64,000 nt of DNA from Actinomycetes bacterium (GTDB taxonomy: Bacteria; Actinomycetota; Actinomycetes; Mycobacteriales; Mycobacteriaceae): positions 1 through 64,000 of the forward strand of contig JAKOYE010000224.1 in NCBI GenBank assembly GCA_029780675.1, in the 5' to 3' direction. A program made the position numbers and the translations under genes. The notes below the pieces were generated by a model. That model had not been told where the DNA came from, did no database searches, and saw only the letters and a list, made by a program, of their open reading frames with translations. Below are positions 8,468 to 17,410 of the stretch, one piece after another; the first letter of the stretch is position 1; the number at the start of each line of letters is the position of its first letter.

Positions 8468-11124
8468 TCCTCACCTGGACAAGTGGACTGCTTCGCCGGC
8501 GATGGGGCCGGCTAACTGCGGCCGCGGCCGGTATCGCCGCCGCGGTGGCGCTGGTGGCCTGTCTGGGCAGCTTCCTGGCAGCTGCGCAGGGGTCGATGAC
8601 CGCTCGTGCTCTGCGGAGCGTGGCCGTCGACTGGCAGGTGGAGGTGCAGCCCGGCAGTCCGCCGGCAGCCATCCTCGACACGGTGCGGTCCTCGCCCGGC
8701 GTGGGGGCGGCGCTGCCGGTCGGCTTCGCGCATTCTGCCGGATTGGTGGCACAGACCACCGGAAGCACCCAAACAACGGGACCCGCAATGGTATTGGGTA
8801 TCCCGACGGAGTACCGCACACACTTTCCCGGGGAACTGCGGACCTTGGTGGGCGCCGATGACGGTGTCCTCCTCGCCCAGCAGACCGCCGCCAACCTCCA
8901 TGTGGTGCCCGGTGACACCGTCCGCATCGGCCGGGCTGGACTGACACCAGTCGAGGTGAGGGTCGACGGCGTGGTCGATCTACCCCAGGCGGACTCGCTG
9001 TTCCAGAAGGTCGGAGCACCTGTCGGCGCCGCGCCGGTGGCGCCGCCGGATAACGTGCTCATTCTCGGCGAAGCGCAGTGGCATCGGATATTCGACCCGC
9101 TGTCCGAGGTGCGCCCCGATCTGGTCAGCACACAGATTCACACCGCCGTCGACCATGCGTTGTCTGCCGATCCGGGCGCGGCCTATACCGCTGTCACCGC
9201 AGCGGCGCGCAACCTCGAGGCCCGCAGCGTCGGGGGCGCGCAGGTCGGTGACAATCTCGGGGCCGCGCTCGGTGCGGCTCGCAGCGATGCGGCCTACGCC
9301 CGGATGCTGTTCCTGTTTCTCGGTTTGCCCGCCGCTGTTCTCGCGGGGCTGCTGACCGCGGCGGTCGTCACCGCCGGCGCAGGGCAGCGCCGCAGGGATC
9401 AGGCTCTGCTGCGCGCTCGAGGCGCGACCCGGCGCCAGCTGGGCCGGATCGCCGTGGCCGAGGCCGCTGTTGTCGGCGTCGTCGGCAGCGTCGTCGGCCT
9501 CCCGGCCGCCGCGCTGATCGGCGTCGCGATGTTCGGCTCTGCTGGGTTGGGAGCCGGCGCCGCCACCACCGCGGCATGGGCCGCGGCCTCGGCTCTGGTC
9601 GGCTTCGGGATCTCCGCAGCGGCGGTACTGGCCCCGGCCTGGCGGGATCTGAACGACTCCACCGTCGTAGGCGCACGCGCTGAGGTGATCAGGTCGCGTG
9701 CCCCGAAGTGGACCAGATCCGGCATCGACGTGGCGGCGCTGGCGGTATCGGGGGCGCTCTTCTGGCAGGCCGGGCGCAACGGCTATCAGATAGTGCTTGC
9801 CCCCGAGGGGGTCCCGACCATCTCGGTGTCCTACTGGGCTTTCGTCGCTCCGGCCCTGCTGTGGATCGGTATGGCGCTGCTGGTGTGGCGGCTGTCCGAC
9901 CTGCTTCTGGGTCGGGGCTGGACGGTCCTGGCCGTCGCTTTGCGTCCGATAGCCGGGAGGATGTCGCGCATCGTCGCCCGCTCGCTGTCGCGGCAGCGGG
10001 CTCCCCTGGCCCGGTCGGCTGTACTTGTTGCGCTGGCCCTGGCATTCGCCACATCCACCGCAACCTTCAACGCCACCTATCAGGCCCAGGTGGAAGTCGA
10101 CGCCAAGCTCACCAACGGCGCCGATGTCACCGTCACCGAACCTCCCGGCAGTTCCATTCCGCCCAGTGCGGGCGCCGAACTGGCAGGCATCCCGGGGGTA
10201 AGGGCCGTGGAGCCCCTGCAGCACCGCTTCGCCTACGTCGGAACGGACCTACAGGATCTCTACGGAGTGGACCCGACCACGATTGGCAGCGTGACGGCTC
10301 TGCAGGACAACTACTTTCAGGGTGGAACTGCGGCAGAACTGATGCACACCCTGGCGAGACAGCCCGATTCCCTGCTGGTCAGCGCCGAGACGGTCAAGGA
10401 CTTTCAGCTCATGCCCGGCGACAATGTCAACCTGCGAATCCAAGACGCCCGCACCCACCAGTTGATCTCCGTGCCATTCCGCTACGTCGGGATCGTCACC
10501 GAGTTCCCCACCGCGCCCAAGGACAGCTTCTTCGTCGCCAACGCCGGCTACATCGCCGAGCGCACCGGAAGTGACGCCGTCGGCGCATTTCTCGTCGACA
10601 CCGGCGGGCATGCCAGCACCGCCGTCGCCGATCGGATCAGGACCGCCCTCGGGACCTCGGCGACAGTGAGCGACATAGCCACGACACGCGGCACCGTGGG
10701 ATCAAGCCTCACCGCGGTCAGCCTGGCCGGGCTCACCCGAATCGAACTCGGATTCGGCCTGTTACTGGCCGCCGCGTCGGGCGCTCTGGTTCTGGGTCTC
10801 GGCCTGGCCGACAGAAGGCGGAGCTTTGCGATCGCCAACGCGCTCGGGGCGAACCGACGCCAGCTGCGGTCCTTCGTCGTGGCCGAGGCCGCGATTCTGA
10901 TCACCTGTGGTCTGGCCGGCGGAGCTGCTCTGGGGTGGCTGCTGTCACGGATGTTGGTCAGCGTCCTCACCGGTGTCTTCGACCCGCCACCGGCGGCATT
11001 GTCGGTGCCGTGGGTCTATCTCGGAGCCGCCGGCGCCATGGCCGTCCTGGCCATCAGCGCGGTGTCGGCTGCCACCGTCGGCCTCGCGCGGCGATCGCCG
11101 CTCACAGTGCTCAGCGAACTGTGA
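8464..11124 (+). CDS. FtsX-like ABC transporter permease
   Basis: The 886-residue membrane protein has the MacB/FtsX layout duplicated: an N-terminal helix (GIAAAVALVACLGSFLAAAQ), a periplasmic domain, a helix cluster near residues 280-400 (FLGLPAAVLAGLLTAAVVTA...), a second membrane-plus-periplasm unit and a final cluster (LLLAAASGALVLGLGLADR...). Such permeases move lipoproteins, peptides or lipids across the outer leaflet using ATPases like those just upstream. GTG 8464 overlaps the ATPase stop. The operon order is lipoprotein, ATPase, ATPase, permease. If the second ATPase is truly broken, the first could serve alone as a homodimer. Confidence 0.88.
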   Translation: MILTWTSGLLRRRWGRLTAAAAGIAAAVALVACLGSFLAAAQGSMTARALRSVAVDWQVEVQPGSPPAAILDTVRSSPGVGAALPVGFAHSAGLVAQTTGSTQTTGPAMVLGIPTEYRTHFPGELRTLVGADDGVLLAQQTAANLHVVPGDTVRIGRAGLTPVEVRVDGVVDLPQADSLFQKVGAPVGAAPVAPPDNVLILGEAQWHRIFDPLSEVRPDLVSTQIHTAVDHALSADPGAAYTAVTAAARNLEARSVGGAQVGDNLGAALGAARSDAAYARMLFLFLGLPAAVLAGLLTAAVVTAGAGQRRRDQALLRARGATRRQLGRIAVAEAAVVGVVGSVVGLPAAALIGVAMFGSAGLGAGAATTAAWAAASALVGFGISAAAVLAPAWRDLNDSTVVGARAEVIRSRAPKWTRSGIDVAALAVSGALFWQAGRNGYQIVLAPEGVPTISVSYWAFVAPALLWIGMALLVWRLSDLLLGRGWTVLAVALRPIAGRMSRIVARSLSRQRAPLARSAVLVALALAFATSTATFNATYQAQVEVDAKLTNGADVTVTEPPGSSIPPSAGAELAGIPGVRAVEPLQHRFAYVGTDLQDLYGVDPTTIGSVTALQDNYFQGGTAAELMHTLARQPDSLLVSAETVKDFQLMPGDNVNLRIQDARTHQLISVPFRYVGIVTEFPTAPKDSFFVANAGYIAERTGSDAVGAFLVDTGGHASTAVADRIRTALGTSATVSDIATTRGTVGSSLTAVSLAGLTRIELGFGLLLAAASGALVLGLGLADRRRSFAIANALGANRRQLRSFVVAEAAILITCGLAGGAALGWLLSRMLVSVLTGVFDPPPAALSVPWVYLGAAGAMAVLAISAVSAATVGLARRSPLTVLSEL

Positions 11125-11778
11125 CCCCGGGTTGCGGCCCGCGGGAAACGGATCGCAACCCGGGCCCGGTATCGGCCAGCGCTTCGACGACGAAGCCGTG
11201 GCGGTCCCCTCAACCAGGACCTGCAGCGGGCCGCGAGCCACCGCGGCCAGCAGCCTGTGCAGCACCGGGCGGGCAACAAGGTATCCGCCCAAACCGACTG
11301 CAGCTCCGAGTGCGTACCCGGCCAGCACGTCCTGGGGGTAGTGGGCGCCGACGTAGACCCGGGCGAATCCCATGAGGATCGAGGCCAGTGCGGCGAGCAG
11401 CCCGAGGCGCCGGCTGACCAGCCACAAACCTGCGGTGGCCGCGCCCGCCATCACGGCGTGATCGCTGGGGAACCCGAAGTCGGTGTTGCAGTGCAGAACG
11501 ACGATGTCGTGCAGGGCGTTGCACGGGCGCACCTCGGCGACGGCGTCGGCGATGGGCTGGTTGATCGCCAGGGCCGCCAGAACTCCCAGGGGTGTCCAGA
11601 CCGCAGCAGTCATCCGGTGGAGATCGCCGGCCTGTCGGGCGGTCCACCACGCGGCCAGCATCAGCAGCGCGAACAGCAGGGTTCCGTAGTTGGCGTATCC
11701 GGACACGATGGGGTGCAGCCACGGTGTGTCACGGGCGAAGCCGTTGATGGCGTTGAAGATTCGGGTGTCGAGGTTCAT
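10945..11778 (-). CDS. PAP2-family membrane phosphatase
   Basis: The start MNLDTRIFNAINGFA at 11778 is preferred. The core has six helices and the phosphatase motifs AEVRPCNAL (in place of KxxxxxxRP, the lysine not evident), FPSDHAV (PSGH motif with D for G) and FARVYVGAHYPQDV (SRxxxxxHxxxD, with A for S). Similar proteins dephosphorylate undecaprenyl- or decaprenyl-diphosphate or lipid phosphates. After about residue 200 the frame continues through the terminator at 11126-11164 and 180 bp into the convergent permease gene with low-complexity, non-membrane sequence, so the real C-terminus was probably earlier and its stop lost. Confidence 0.75.
   Translation of the reverse strand: MNLDTRIFNAINGFARDTPWLHPIVSGYANYGTLLFALLMLAAWWTARQAGDLHRMTAAVWTPLGVLAALAINQPIADAVAEVRPCNALHDIVVLHCNTDFGFPSDHAVMAGAATAGLWLVSRRLGLLAALASILMGFARVYVGAHYPQDVLAGYALGAAVGLGGYLVARPVLHRLLAAVARGPLQVLVEGTATASSSKRWPIPGPGCDPFPAGRNPGSQFAEHCERRSPREADGGSRHRADGQDGHGAGGSEIDPRHRQCRRWRVEDTGEDADQHP
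11126..11164. terminator. Bidirectional hairpin terminator after the ABC permease
   Basis: The arms cccgggttgcg (11126-11136) and cgcaacccggg (11154-11164) form a perfect 11-bp GC-rich stem with a 17-base loop, 2 bases after the permease stop. There is no T tract on either strand, which is common for mycobacterial terminators. It lies inside the open frame of the opposing PAP2 gene. Confidence 0.6.
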
Positions 11779-11891
11779 GCTCAGCTTTCCGGGGTTCCGA
11801 CGGCGCGCCCAGGTCCCGACGCCGCCCCCGCACTTCACAGTAGGGGCTGGCGCCGGGACGTTCCCATACCGACGGGGTGGCTCCGGATTGG

Positions 11892-12350
11892 CTACCGGGT
11901 TCCCGGTGCCGGCGGGGTGGAGGCAGGTGAGGCCGCAGGAGCCGGAGCCGTGGTCGCGGGTGTCTTTGCGGCGGGCTGGGATTCGTCGGTCTGGGATTCG
12001 TCGGTCTGGTGCTTCTCCGAGGCCGGCGCCGGGTCGGCCTCCTCGACCCCGTCGGATTCGTCATCCTCCCCGGGTGAGCCGTTCATGACGGACTGGCTCT
12101 GGCCGGCTTCGTGGTCGCGATACCACTCGGGATCTCCGCCGAATGTCTTCCCGGCCAGCAGACCGGCCACGAAGATCCCCGCGCCGAGCAGTAGCCCGGC
12201 GGCCGCGATGGCGACCACCGTCCACGGCCGGGACAGAATGCCGCGCCTGCGGGTGGGTGCGGTCGGTGTAGCGGCGGGGTCGGGCGACAGCGACCCGTTC
12301 GGCGCCGGCGCCTCGGGGGCGTCCTGGGGTTCGGGGGTGGTGGTGTCCAT
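11892..12350 (-). CDS. Single-pass membrane protein, function unknown
   Basis: The protein has 152 residues: an acidic, proline-rich N-terminal 35 residues, a basic stop (TRRRG), one membrane helix (WTVVAIAAAGLLLGAGIFVAG), then an acidic, Ser/Pro/Ala-rich tail that should be outside the membrane. The tail includes the duplicated word QTDESQTDESQ, seen in the DNA as a 15-bp direct repeat near 11984-12013. I do not recognise the family. It is divergent from the PAP2 gene at 12516 and may share its promoter region. Confidence 0.6.
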   Translation of the reverse strand: MDTTTPEPQDAPEAPAPNGSLSPDPAATPTAPTRRRGILSRPWTVVAIAAAGLLLGAGIFVAGLLAGKTFGGDPEWYRDHEAGQSQSVMNGSPGEDDESDGVEEADPAPASEKHQTDESQTDESQPAAKTPATTAPAPAASPASTPPAPGTR

Positions 12351-12515
12351 GTTCGGTGATGCTCCTCATTCGTGTCGTTGTGGGATTCGGTATCTGGTCG
12401 GGGTGAAGAGGTGGTGGCCCCGGTCCGGGGGTGGGCGGGGTCGGGTGAGCGCGGATCGCCTCGCGCTGTCGCCGGCCTTGGCCGGTGCGGTGTCGGGTGC
12501 TTGGTTGGATGACCG

Positions 12516-13436
12516 GTGATGGAACGCGACGTGGGGGTTGGGGCGGCGGGCTTGGGCCCGGTCGGTGTCGGGGTGCTCGCCGTGCTGGTGGTGGTGTCGG
12601 TGTTGGCGGTGTGGGTGGCCCGTCACCCACAGCTCGGCGGCCGGCTGGAACGGGTCGGCGAGATCCCAATGATCGGGCCGGTGCTGCGGTTGTGCGGGAG
12701 GTGCCTGGAGGTGCTGGTCGCCCCGGTGCAGGCCCGGTTGGGGTTGCGCGGTGTGGCCGTCGCGACTCTGGGGGCGGGCCTGGTCGTGGTGGGTGCGGCG
12801 GCGGTGGGGTTCACCGATCTGCTCGACGATGTGCTCGACGGTGAGGGTTTCGCGGCGTTCGACGAACCCGTCGCGGCGTGGCTGGCCGCCCACCGCGAGG
12901 TGTGGCTGACCAGGGTGCTGCTGGTCGCAACCCGCATGGGTGAGGTCGACGCGCAAACGGTGTGGCTGACGCTGGTGTGCGTGCTGGCCGCGGTGCGGGC
13001 TCGGTCCTGGCTGCCGGTGCTGGTCGGGGTGGCCGGCGGCGGCGGTGTCGGGTTGGTGATCGTGATCGCCAAGCATCTGGTCGGCCGGCCGCGACCGGGT
13101 CTGCCATACGCGCTGATTCCCGCGCCGGGTTTCTCCTTTCCCTCCGGTCACGCCACCGGCGCGGCCGCGGTCGGGATTCTGGGTGCGTGGATGTTGTGCC
13201 GGTGGGTGATCCGCCGGTGGGCGATCCAGGTGGCGGTGTGGGCGGCGACGGTCACCGCGATCGTCCTGATCGGATTCTCCCGGCCCTATCTGGGGGTGCA
13301 TTTCCTGACCGATGTGCTGGCCGGGTGGCTGCTGGGAGCGGGTTGGGCGGTGACGGTGGTCCTGGCCGTGTCGTGGTGGTCGCGGGCCCGACCGGTTCCG
13401 CAGGAGGCTGTGGCGAGTCCCGGCGGCATGCGCTGA
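12516..13436 (+). CDS. PAP2-family lipid phosphatase, N-terminally extended
   Basis: The 306-residue membrane protein carries all three PAP2 motifs: KHLVGRPRP (near residue 187), FPSGHA (near 208) and SRPYLGVHFLTDV (near 255), so it should be catalytically competent on lipid pyrophosphates or phosphates. The first 100 residues add a helix (GVGVLAVLVVVSVLAVWVA) and a soluble linker before the usual core, unlike the shorter PAP2 gene at 10945-11778. GTG 12516 is followed at once by an ATG at 12519; either could be the start. Two different PAP2 enzymes within 3 kb suggests envelope-lipid function for this cargo block. Confidence 0.85.
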   Translation: MMERDVGVGAAGLGPVGVGVLAVLVVVSVLAVWVARHPQLGGRLERVGEIPMIGPVLRLCGRCLEVLVAPVQARLGLRGVAVATLGAGLVVVGAAAVGFTDLLDDVLDGEGFAAFDEPVAAWLAAHREVWLTRVLLVATRMGEVDAQTVWLTLVCVLAAVRARSWLPVLVGVAGGGGVGLVIVIAKHLVGRPRPGLPYALIPAPGFSFPSGHATGAAAVGILGAWMLCRWVIRRWAIQVAVWAATVTAIVLIGFSRPYLGVHFLTDVLAGWLLGAGWAVTVVLAVSWWSRARPVPQEAVASPGGMR

Positions 13437-13527
13437 TCCCGGCCGCTGCCGTCCGGCCGTCGCGGCGCCGCGGTAGCTCGACACCGTCGGTGCGGCGCGG
13501 GGATCGGGGAACATGGCGTCGTTGTTC

Positions 13528-14754
13528 TCAGCGCAGGGCGCCCGCCAGGGCGCCCAGTGCCTGCTGTTCGGTGGCCGGGTCGGGAGTGGCTGCCCGCACG
13601 GCCTTGAGGGCCTTGTCGATCTTGGAGTCCAGGAAGGTCCACGCGGTGGCGTTCATCGGCTCCAGCCGCGACTGCGCCTGGTCCCAGGCGGCTTCCAGGT
13701 CGGTGATGCGGGCCTGGGCGCCGGACTGATCGCCGGCGGAGACCTTGGCTGCGGTGTCGTCGATGATGGTGCGGAATTCCCTCAGATCGGCGCCCGGGAA
13801 CGCCGCGGCGACCGAACCGGCCGGCAACTCCGCGGCAGCGGTCACGGGTGTTTCCTTTTCCAGCGCTGGGGACGCACCGTGGGGCTGCGCCGAGGCCCAT
13901 CCGAGCAGTGCGGCGCTGCCTACCGCGAGCGCGGCGAAGTATCCGAGCATGACTTTCTCTCTGCCCGGATCCCGCTGCGGTGCAGCCGGATTCGTCTCAG
14001 GAGTGTCGATGACGTCGGCGCGGGTGATCGTCAGATACGCCACCGTGGCGGCGATCGCCAGCAGGAAGACGACGCTGGTTCCGGCGGTTCCCAGCCCGAG
14101 GCCGCCCTCGGCGCGGGTGCGGGCCAGCCAGTCACCGAGGTTGGCGCCCAGCGGGCGGGTCAGGATGTAGGCCAGCCAGAAGGCCAGCACCGGGTTGGCG
14201 CCCAGCCGCCAGCCCGCGGCGATCGCTGCGATGAGGCCCGCGGGTAGCAGCACCGCGGCGCCCGGCTGCCAGCCGGTCAGCTCCAGCACCCAGTCGCCGA
14301 CAGCAGTGCCCAGCGCGAAGGTGACCAGGATCGCCAGCCAGTAGAAGCCTTCCCTCGGGGTGGTGGTGATGCTGTGGATCGACAGGGTGCGTTCGCGGGC
14401 GTACCAGATGCCGAACACCACCGCGAGGATCGCCGCGAACACCGCGCTGCTGACCGCCAGGGGCACTCCGAGGGCGTCGGTGAGGATGTCCGTGTACAGG
14501 GTGCCGGTGATGGACAGCACCACCACGGTCAGCCAGTACACGAACGGCACATAACGGCTCAGGCTCATCTGCCAGCCGAGCACCGCCACCAGCACGGCGG
14601 TGAAGATCGCCGCGGTGTTGTGAAGCCCCACGCCCAGCGTGGTGGCCACCCAGTCGGCGAAGCTCTCCCCGACCGTGGTGCACTGGATCTTGATCACCCA
14701 GAACCAGACGGTGACCTCGGGAACCTTGCTCAGCATCCGGCGATTCAGCATCAC
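13528..14754 (-). CDS. DUF347 (COG4705-like) membrane protein, function unknown
   Basis: The 408-residue protein begins LSKVPEVTVWFWVIKIQCTT followed by VGESFADWVATTLG, the DUF347 repeat, which recurs later (FYWLAILVTFALGTAVGDWV and FWLAYILTRPLGANLGDWLA). There are about ten membrane helices in four similar units and then, after residue 290, a soluble alanine-rich tail (PAGSVAAAFPGADLREFRTI...) predicted to be helical. The family is widespread and uncharacterised. It is divergent from the small exported protein and response regulator at 14887-15831 and may be under that regulator's control. Confidence 0.8.
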   Translation of the reverse strand: MMLNRRMLSKVPEVTVWFWVIKIQCTTVGESFADWVATTLGVGLHNTAAIFTAVLVAVLGWQMSLSRYVPFVYWLTVVVLSITGTLYTDILTDALGVPLAVSSAVFAAILAVVFGIWYARERTLSIHSITTTPREGFYWLAILVTFALGTAVGDWVLELTGWQPGAAVLLPAGLIAAIAAGWRLGANPVLAFWLAYILTRPLGANLGDWLARTRAEGGLGLGTAGTSVVFLLAIAATVAYLTITRADVIDTPETNPAAPQRDPGREKVMLGYFAALAVGSAALLGWASAQPHGASPALEKETPVTAAAELPAGSVAAAFPGADLREFRTIIDDTAAKVSAGDQSGAQARITDLEAAWDQAQSRLEPMNATAWTFLDSKIDKALKAVRAATPDPATEQQALGALAGALR

Positions 14755-14886
14755 GCGGCCAGCCTGACGGCGCGGCGCTGAGGAAACGCTGAGGGCCGGT
14801 CACCGGCTCAGCGTTCTCACAGAGCAAGCCCCCCAACCTGGGATCAGCGCCACCCATCCGGTGGCCGATGTCAGAAAGGAACGCCC

Positions 14887-15111
14887 ATGTCAGTCCGGAC
14901 GAAAATCGGCGCCGTGATCGCCGGCGCCACAGTCGCACTCGGGGCGGCCGGCGCGGTGGCCCTGGTCCACCCGATCCAGATCCCGCACCTGTCCTTCGCC
15001 GCCGACCAGGGCACGCCGGCCGCCGGGGGTGCGGAAGGGCCCGAAGCACCGGACACTCCCGGTGTCACCGATGTGCCTGAAGCCGGTGACACACCGGATG
15101 CCGGCGACTAA
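14887..15111 (+). CDS. Small exported acidic protein, function unknown
   Basis: The protein has 74 residues: a short basic start (MSVRTK), a signal or anchor helix (IGAVIAGATVALGAAGAVAL) and a proline- and acid-rich exported tail with repeated PDTPG/GDTPDAGD-like words. AGAAAGGA lies just upstream (14872-14879). It sits 36 bp before the response regulator and is probably in the same transcript. I do not know the family. Confidence 0.6.
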   Translation: MSVRTKIGAVIAGATVALGAAGAVALVHPIQIPHLSFAADQGTPAAGGAEGPEAPDTPGVTDVPEAGDTPDAGD

Positions 15112-15147
15112 CGCCGCACTGCCTACCGCGACAAGGAGTTCACCCCT

Positions 15148-15831
15148 GTGAGAGTGCTTGTCGTCGAGGACGAACCGCGACTGGCCAAAACCCTGGAAGT
15201 GGGACTGGCCGCGGAGGGCTTCGTCGTCGTCACCGCCGACAACGGCACCGACGGGCTGTGGCTGGCCACCGAAGACCGATTCGACGTCGTGATCCTCGAC
15301 ATCATGCTGCCCGGGCTGAGCGGCTACGAGGTGCTGCGCCGCATGCGGGCCGCATCCGTGTGGACCCCGGTGTTGATGTTGACCGCCAAGGACGGCGACT
15401 ACGAGCAGGCCGACGCCTTCGACCTCGGCGCCGATGACTACCTGACCAAACCGTTCTCGTTCGTCGTCCTGACCGCCCGACTGCGGGCACTGCTGCGCCG
15501 CGGCGCACCTGAGCGCCCCGCCATCCTCACCGCCGGTGAGCTGTCCCTGGACCCGGCACGACGATCCGTGCACCGCGGTGAGGTCCCGATCACGCTGACC
15601 CCCCGCGAGTTCGGGCTCCTGGAGTACCTGATCCGCAACAAAGACATCGCGGTCACCAAAACCCAGATCCTGCAGCATGTTTGGGACGCCCACTACCGCG
15701 GCCCCGACAACGTCGTCGAGGTATACATGGGATATCTGCGCCGCAAGATCGACACCCCGTTCGGCACGAACACCATTGAGACCGTGCGCGGGGTCGGCTA
15801 CCGGCTCGGCTCGGAGTCCAGCGGCAGATAG
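15148..15831 (+). CDS. OmpR/PhoB-family response regulator
   Basis: The 227-residue regulator has a receiver domain with acidic pair VVEDE, phosphorylated Asp in VVILDIMLPG (about residue 51), T in MLTAKD and K in LTKPFS, followed by a winged-helix domain (ITLTPREFGLLEYLIRNKDI ... VEVYMGYLRRKID ... VRGVGYRLG). The GTG start 15148 follows GACAAGGAG. Its 3' end overlaps the 3' end of the histidine kinase, on the opposite strand, by 34 bp. Likely targets are the DUF347 gene and small exported protein beside it. Confidence 0.92.
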   Translation: MRVLVVEDEPRLAKTLEVGLAAEGFVVVTADNGTDGLWLATEDRFDVVILDIMLPGLSGYEVLRRMRAASVWTPVLMLTAKDGDYEQADAFDLGADDYLTKPFSFVVLTARLRALLRRGAPERPAILTAGELSLDPARRSVHRGEVPITLTPREFGLLEYLIRNKDIAVTKTQILQHVWDAHYRGPDNVVEVYMGYLRRKIDTPFGTNTIETVRGVGYRLGSESSGR

Positions 15832-17237
15832 ACCGTCACGACCGTCCCGCCGTCGGGGCGGTCGTCGACAATGACCCGGCCGTGATGGGCGGCCACGATC
15901 TCGGCGACGATCGCCAACCCCAGCCCGCTGCCACCCGCGGCGCGGGAGCGGTCGGTGTCCAGGCGCACGAACCGCTCGAAGATCCGCTCGCGATCTTGCA
16001 CCGCAATCCCCGGCCCGTCATCGGCGATCGACACGCACCCCGAACCGTCCTGAACCCACACCGCTACCTCGACGGTCGAACGGGCATGCCGCACAGCGTT
16101 GTCCACGAGATTGCGCAAAACCCGGCCCAACGCTGACCGATCCCCGATCACCCGTGTCGGCGACAGATCCGCCCGCACCGCCGGCACTCCCTCCCGTTCG
16201 ACACGAGCTACCTCCTGTGCGGCCAGATCGTCGAGGTCGACATCCTCGCGGCGCAGCACGATCCCACGCTCATCAGAACGCGCCAACAACAACAGATCGT
16301 CGATCAATGCCTGCATCCGCTGCGCCTCGGGCAACACCATGTCGCGCGCCAACTGCGCCTGCGGCAGTTCCGGGTGGGCCAACCCCACCTCCACCGCCGA
16401 GATGATCGTGGCCAACGGGCTACGCAACTCATGGGAGGCGTCCCCGACGAACCGGCGCTGCGCAGCCTGGCCCGATTCGATACGGGCCAGCATGTCGTTC
16501 ATCGTCGCCGCCAGCGCGGAGATCTCGTCCCGATGCGCGGGCACCGGAACACGCCCCGACAGATCGTGGGCGCTGATGTCGGCAACCTCCGCGCGAATGA
16601 CTTCCACCGACCCTAACGAACGGCGCACCAGCACAAACGTCGCCGCGGCCGCGCCGGCCACCACGAACGGCATCGCCGCCGCCAGCAGCAGCGCCAGATC
16701 CTTCACTGTCGAGGCCGCAGCACCGCTGGCCGCGCCGACCAGCACCGTGTAATCGCGATCAGGGCCGGCGCCCGCCTCCTGGCTGACCCGCACACCCTCT
16801 TGGCCCTCGGCCTCGCCGGAGTCATCGGCATGGCGCGACCCGGTGCCCCACGCGGTCATCGGCGTCATCGGCGTCCCCGCCGATGCTCGAACCACCGCTC
16901 CCGAGGAGTCCAGGACCTGCACCGCCACGATCTGGGTGTCGGTGGTCAACAGACCGGCGTCCAGCTCCTGCGGCGGGTCCTGTTGCAGGCCCGCCACCAC
17001 GTCACGCGCGCGGCGCTGCGCCGCGGCATCCACGTCGGCCAGCAACTGCCGGTACAACACTGCCGCCACCGCCGCCGCGACGATCCCGAAGGAGACCAGG
17101 ACCACCAGGGCGGCCGCGAGCGCCGAACGCACCGGGATCCCCCAGGTCCGCGGATCAACCCACCACAGGTACCGCCGCCCCCATCGGCGACACCGTTCGA
17201 TCACCAGTCGACCCCGTCCACCACGCAATAGTCCCAA
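15798..17237 (-). CDS. HAMP-containing sensor histidine kinase
   Basis: The 479-residue kinase has helix 1 near residues 38-62, an extracytoplasmic sensor of about 120 residues, helix 2 near 190-210, HAMP (RRSLGSVEVIRAEVADISAH), an H-box FVGDASHELRSPLATI, an N-box NLVDNAVRHA, a G1 box IADDGPGI and a G2 box GGSGLGLAIV. It should autophosphorylate and drive the regulator encoded convergently. The start shown is a TTG at 17237; an in-frame GTG at 17204 is also possible. The tail residues share 34 bp with the regulator's tail on the other strand. Confidence 0.9.
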   Translation of the reverse strand: MGLLRGGRGRLVIERCRRWGRRYLWWVDPRTWGIPVRSALAAALVVLVSFGIVAAAVAAVLYRQLLADVDAAAQRRARDVVAGLQQDPPQELDAGLLTTDTQIVAVQVLDSSGAVVRASAGTPMTPMTAWGTGSRHADDSGEAEGQEGVRVSQEAGAGPDRDYTVLVGAASGAAASTVKDLALLLAAAMPFVVAGAAAATFVLVRRSLGSVEVIRAEVADISAHDLSGRVPVPAHRDEISALAATMNDMLARIESGQAAQRRFVGDASHELRSPLATIISAVEVGLAHPELPQAQLARDMVLPEAQRMQALIDDLLLLARSDERGIVLRREDVDLDDLAAQEVARVEREGVPAVRADLSPTRVIGDRSALGRVLRNLVDNAVRHARSTVEVAVWVQDGSGCVSIADDGPGIAVQDRERIFERFVRLDTDRSRAAGGSGLGLAIVAEIVAAHHGRVIVDDRPDGGTVVTVYLPLDSEPSR

Positions 17238-17410
17238 GACCCACCATGGCCATCGTCGGGAATGCCGGCTGAAAGAACGCTGAGGCGACTGTTACCAATG
17301 AGACCCCATCGCCCAAAAAACCTCGCGCACGCTCGGCGCTGCGCTCAGCGGGCGGCCGCGGCCCGGCAGTCCGGCGAACCGGGCGGTGAGGTCCGCGCGA
17401 GACTGGGGCC

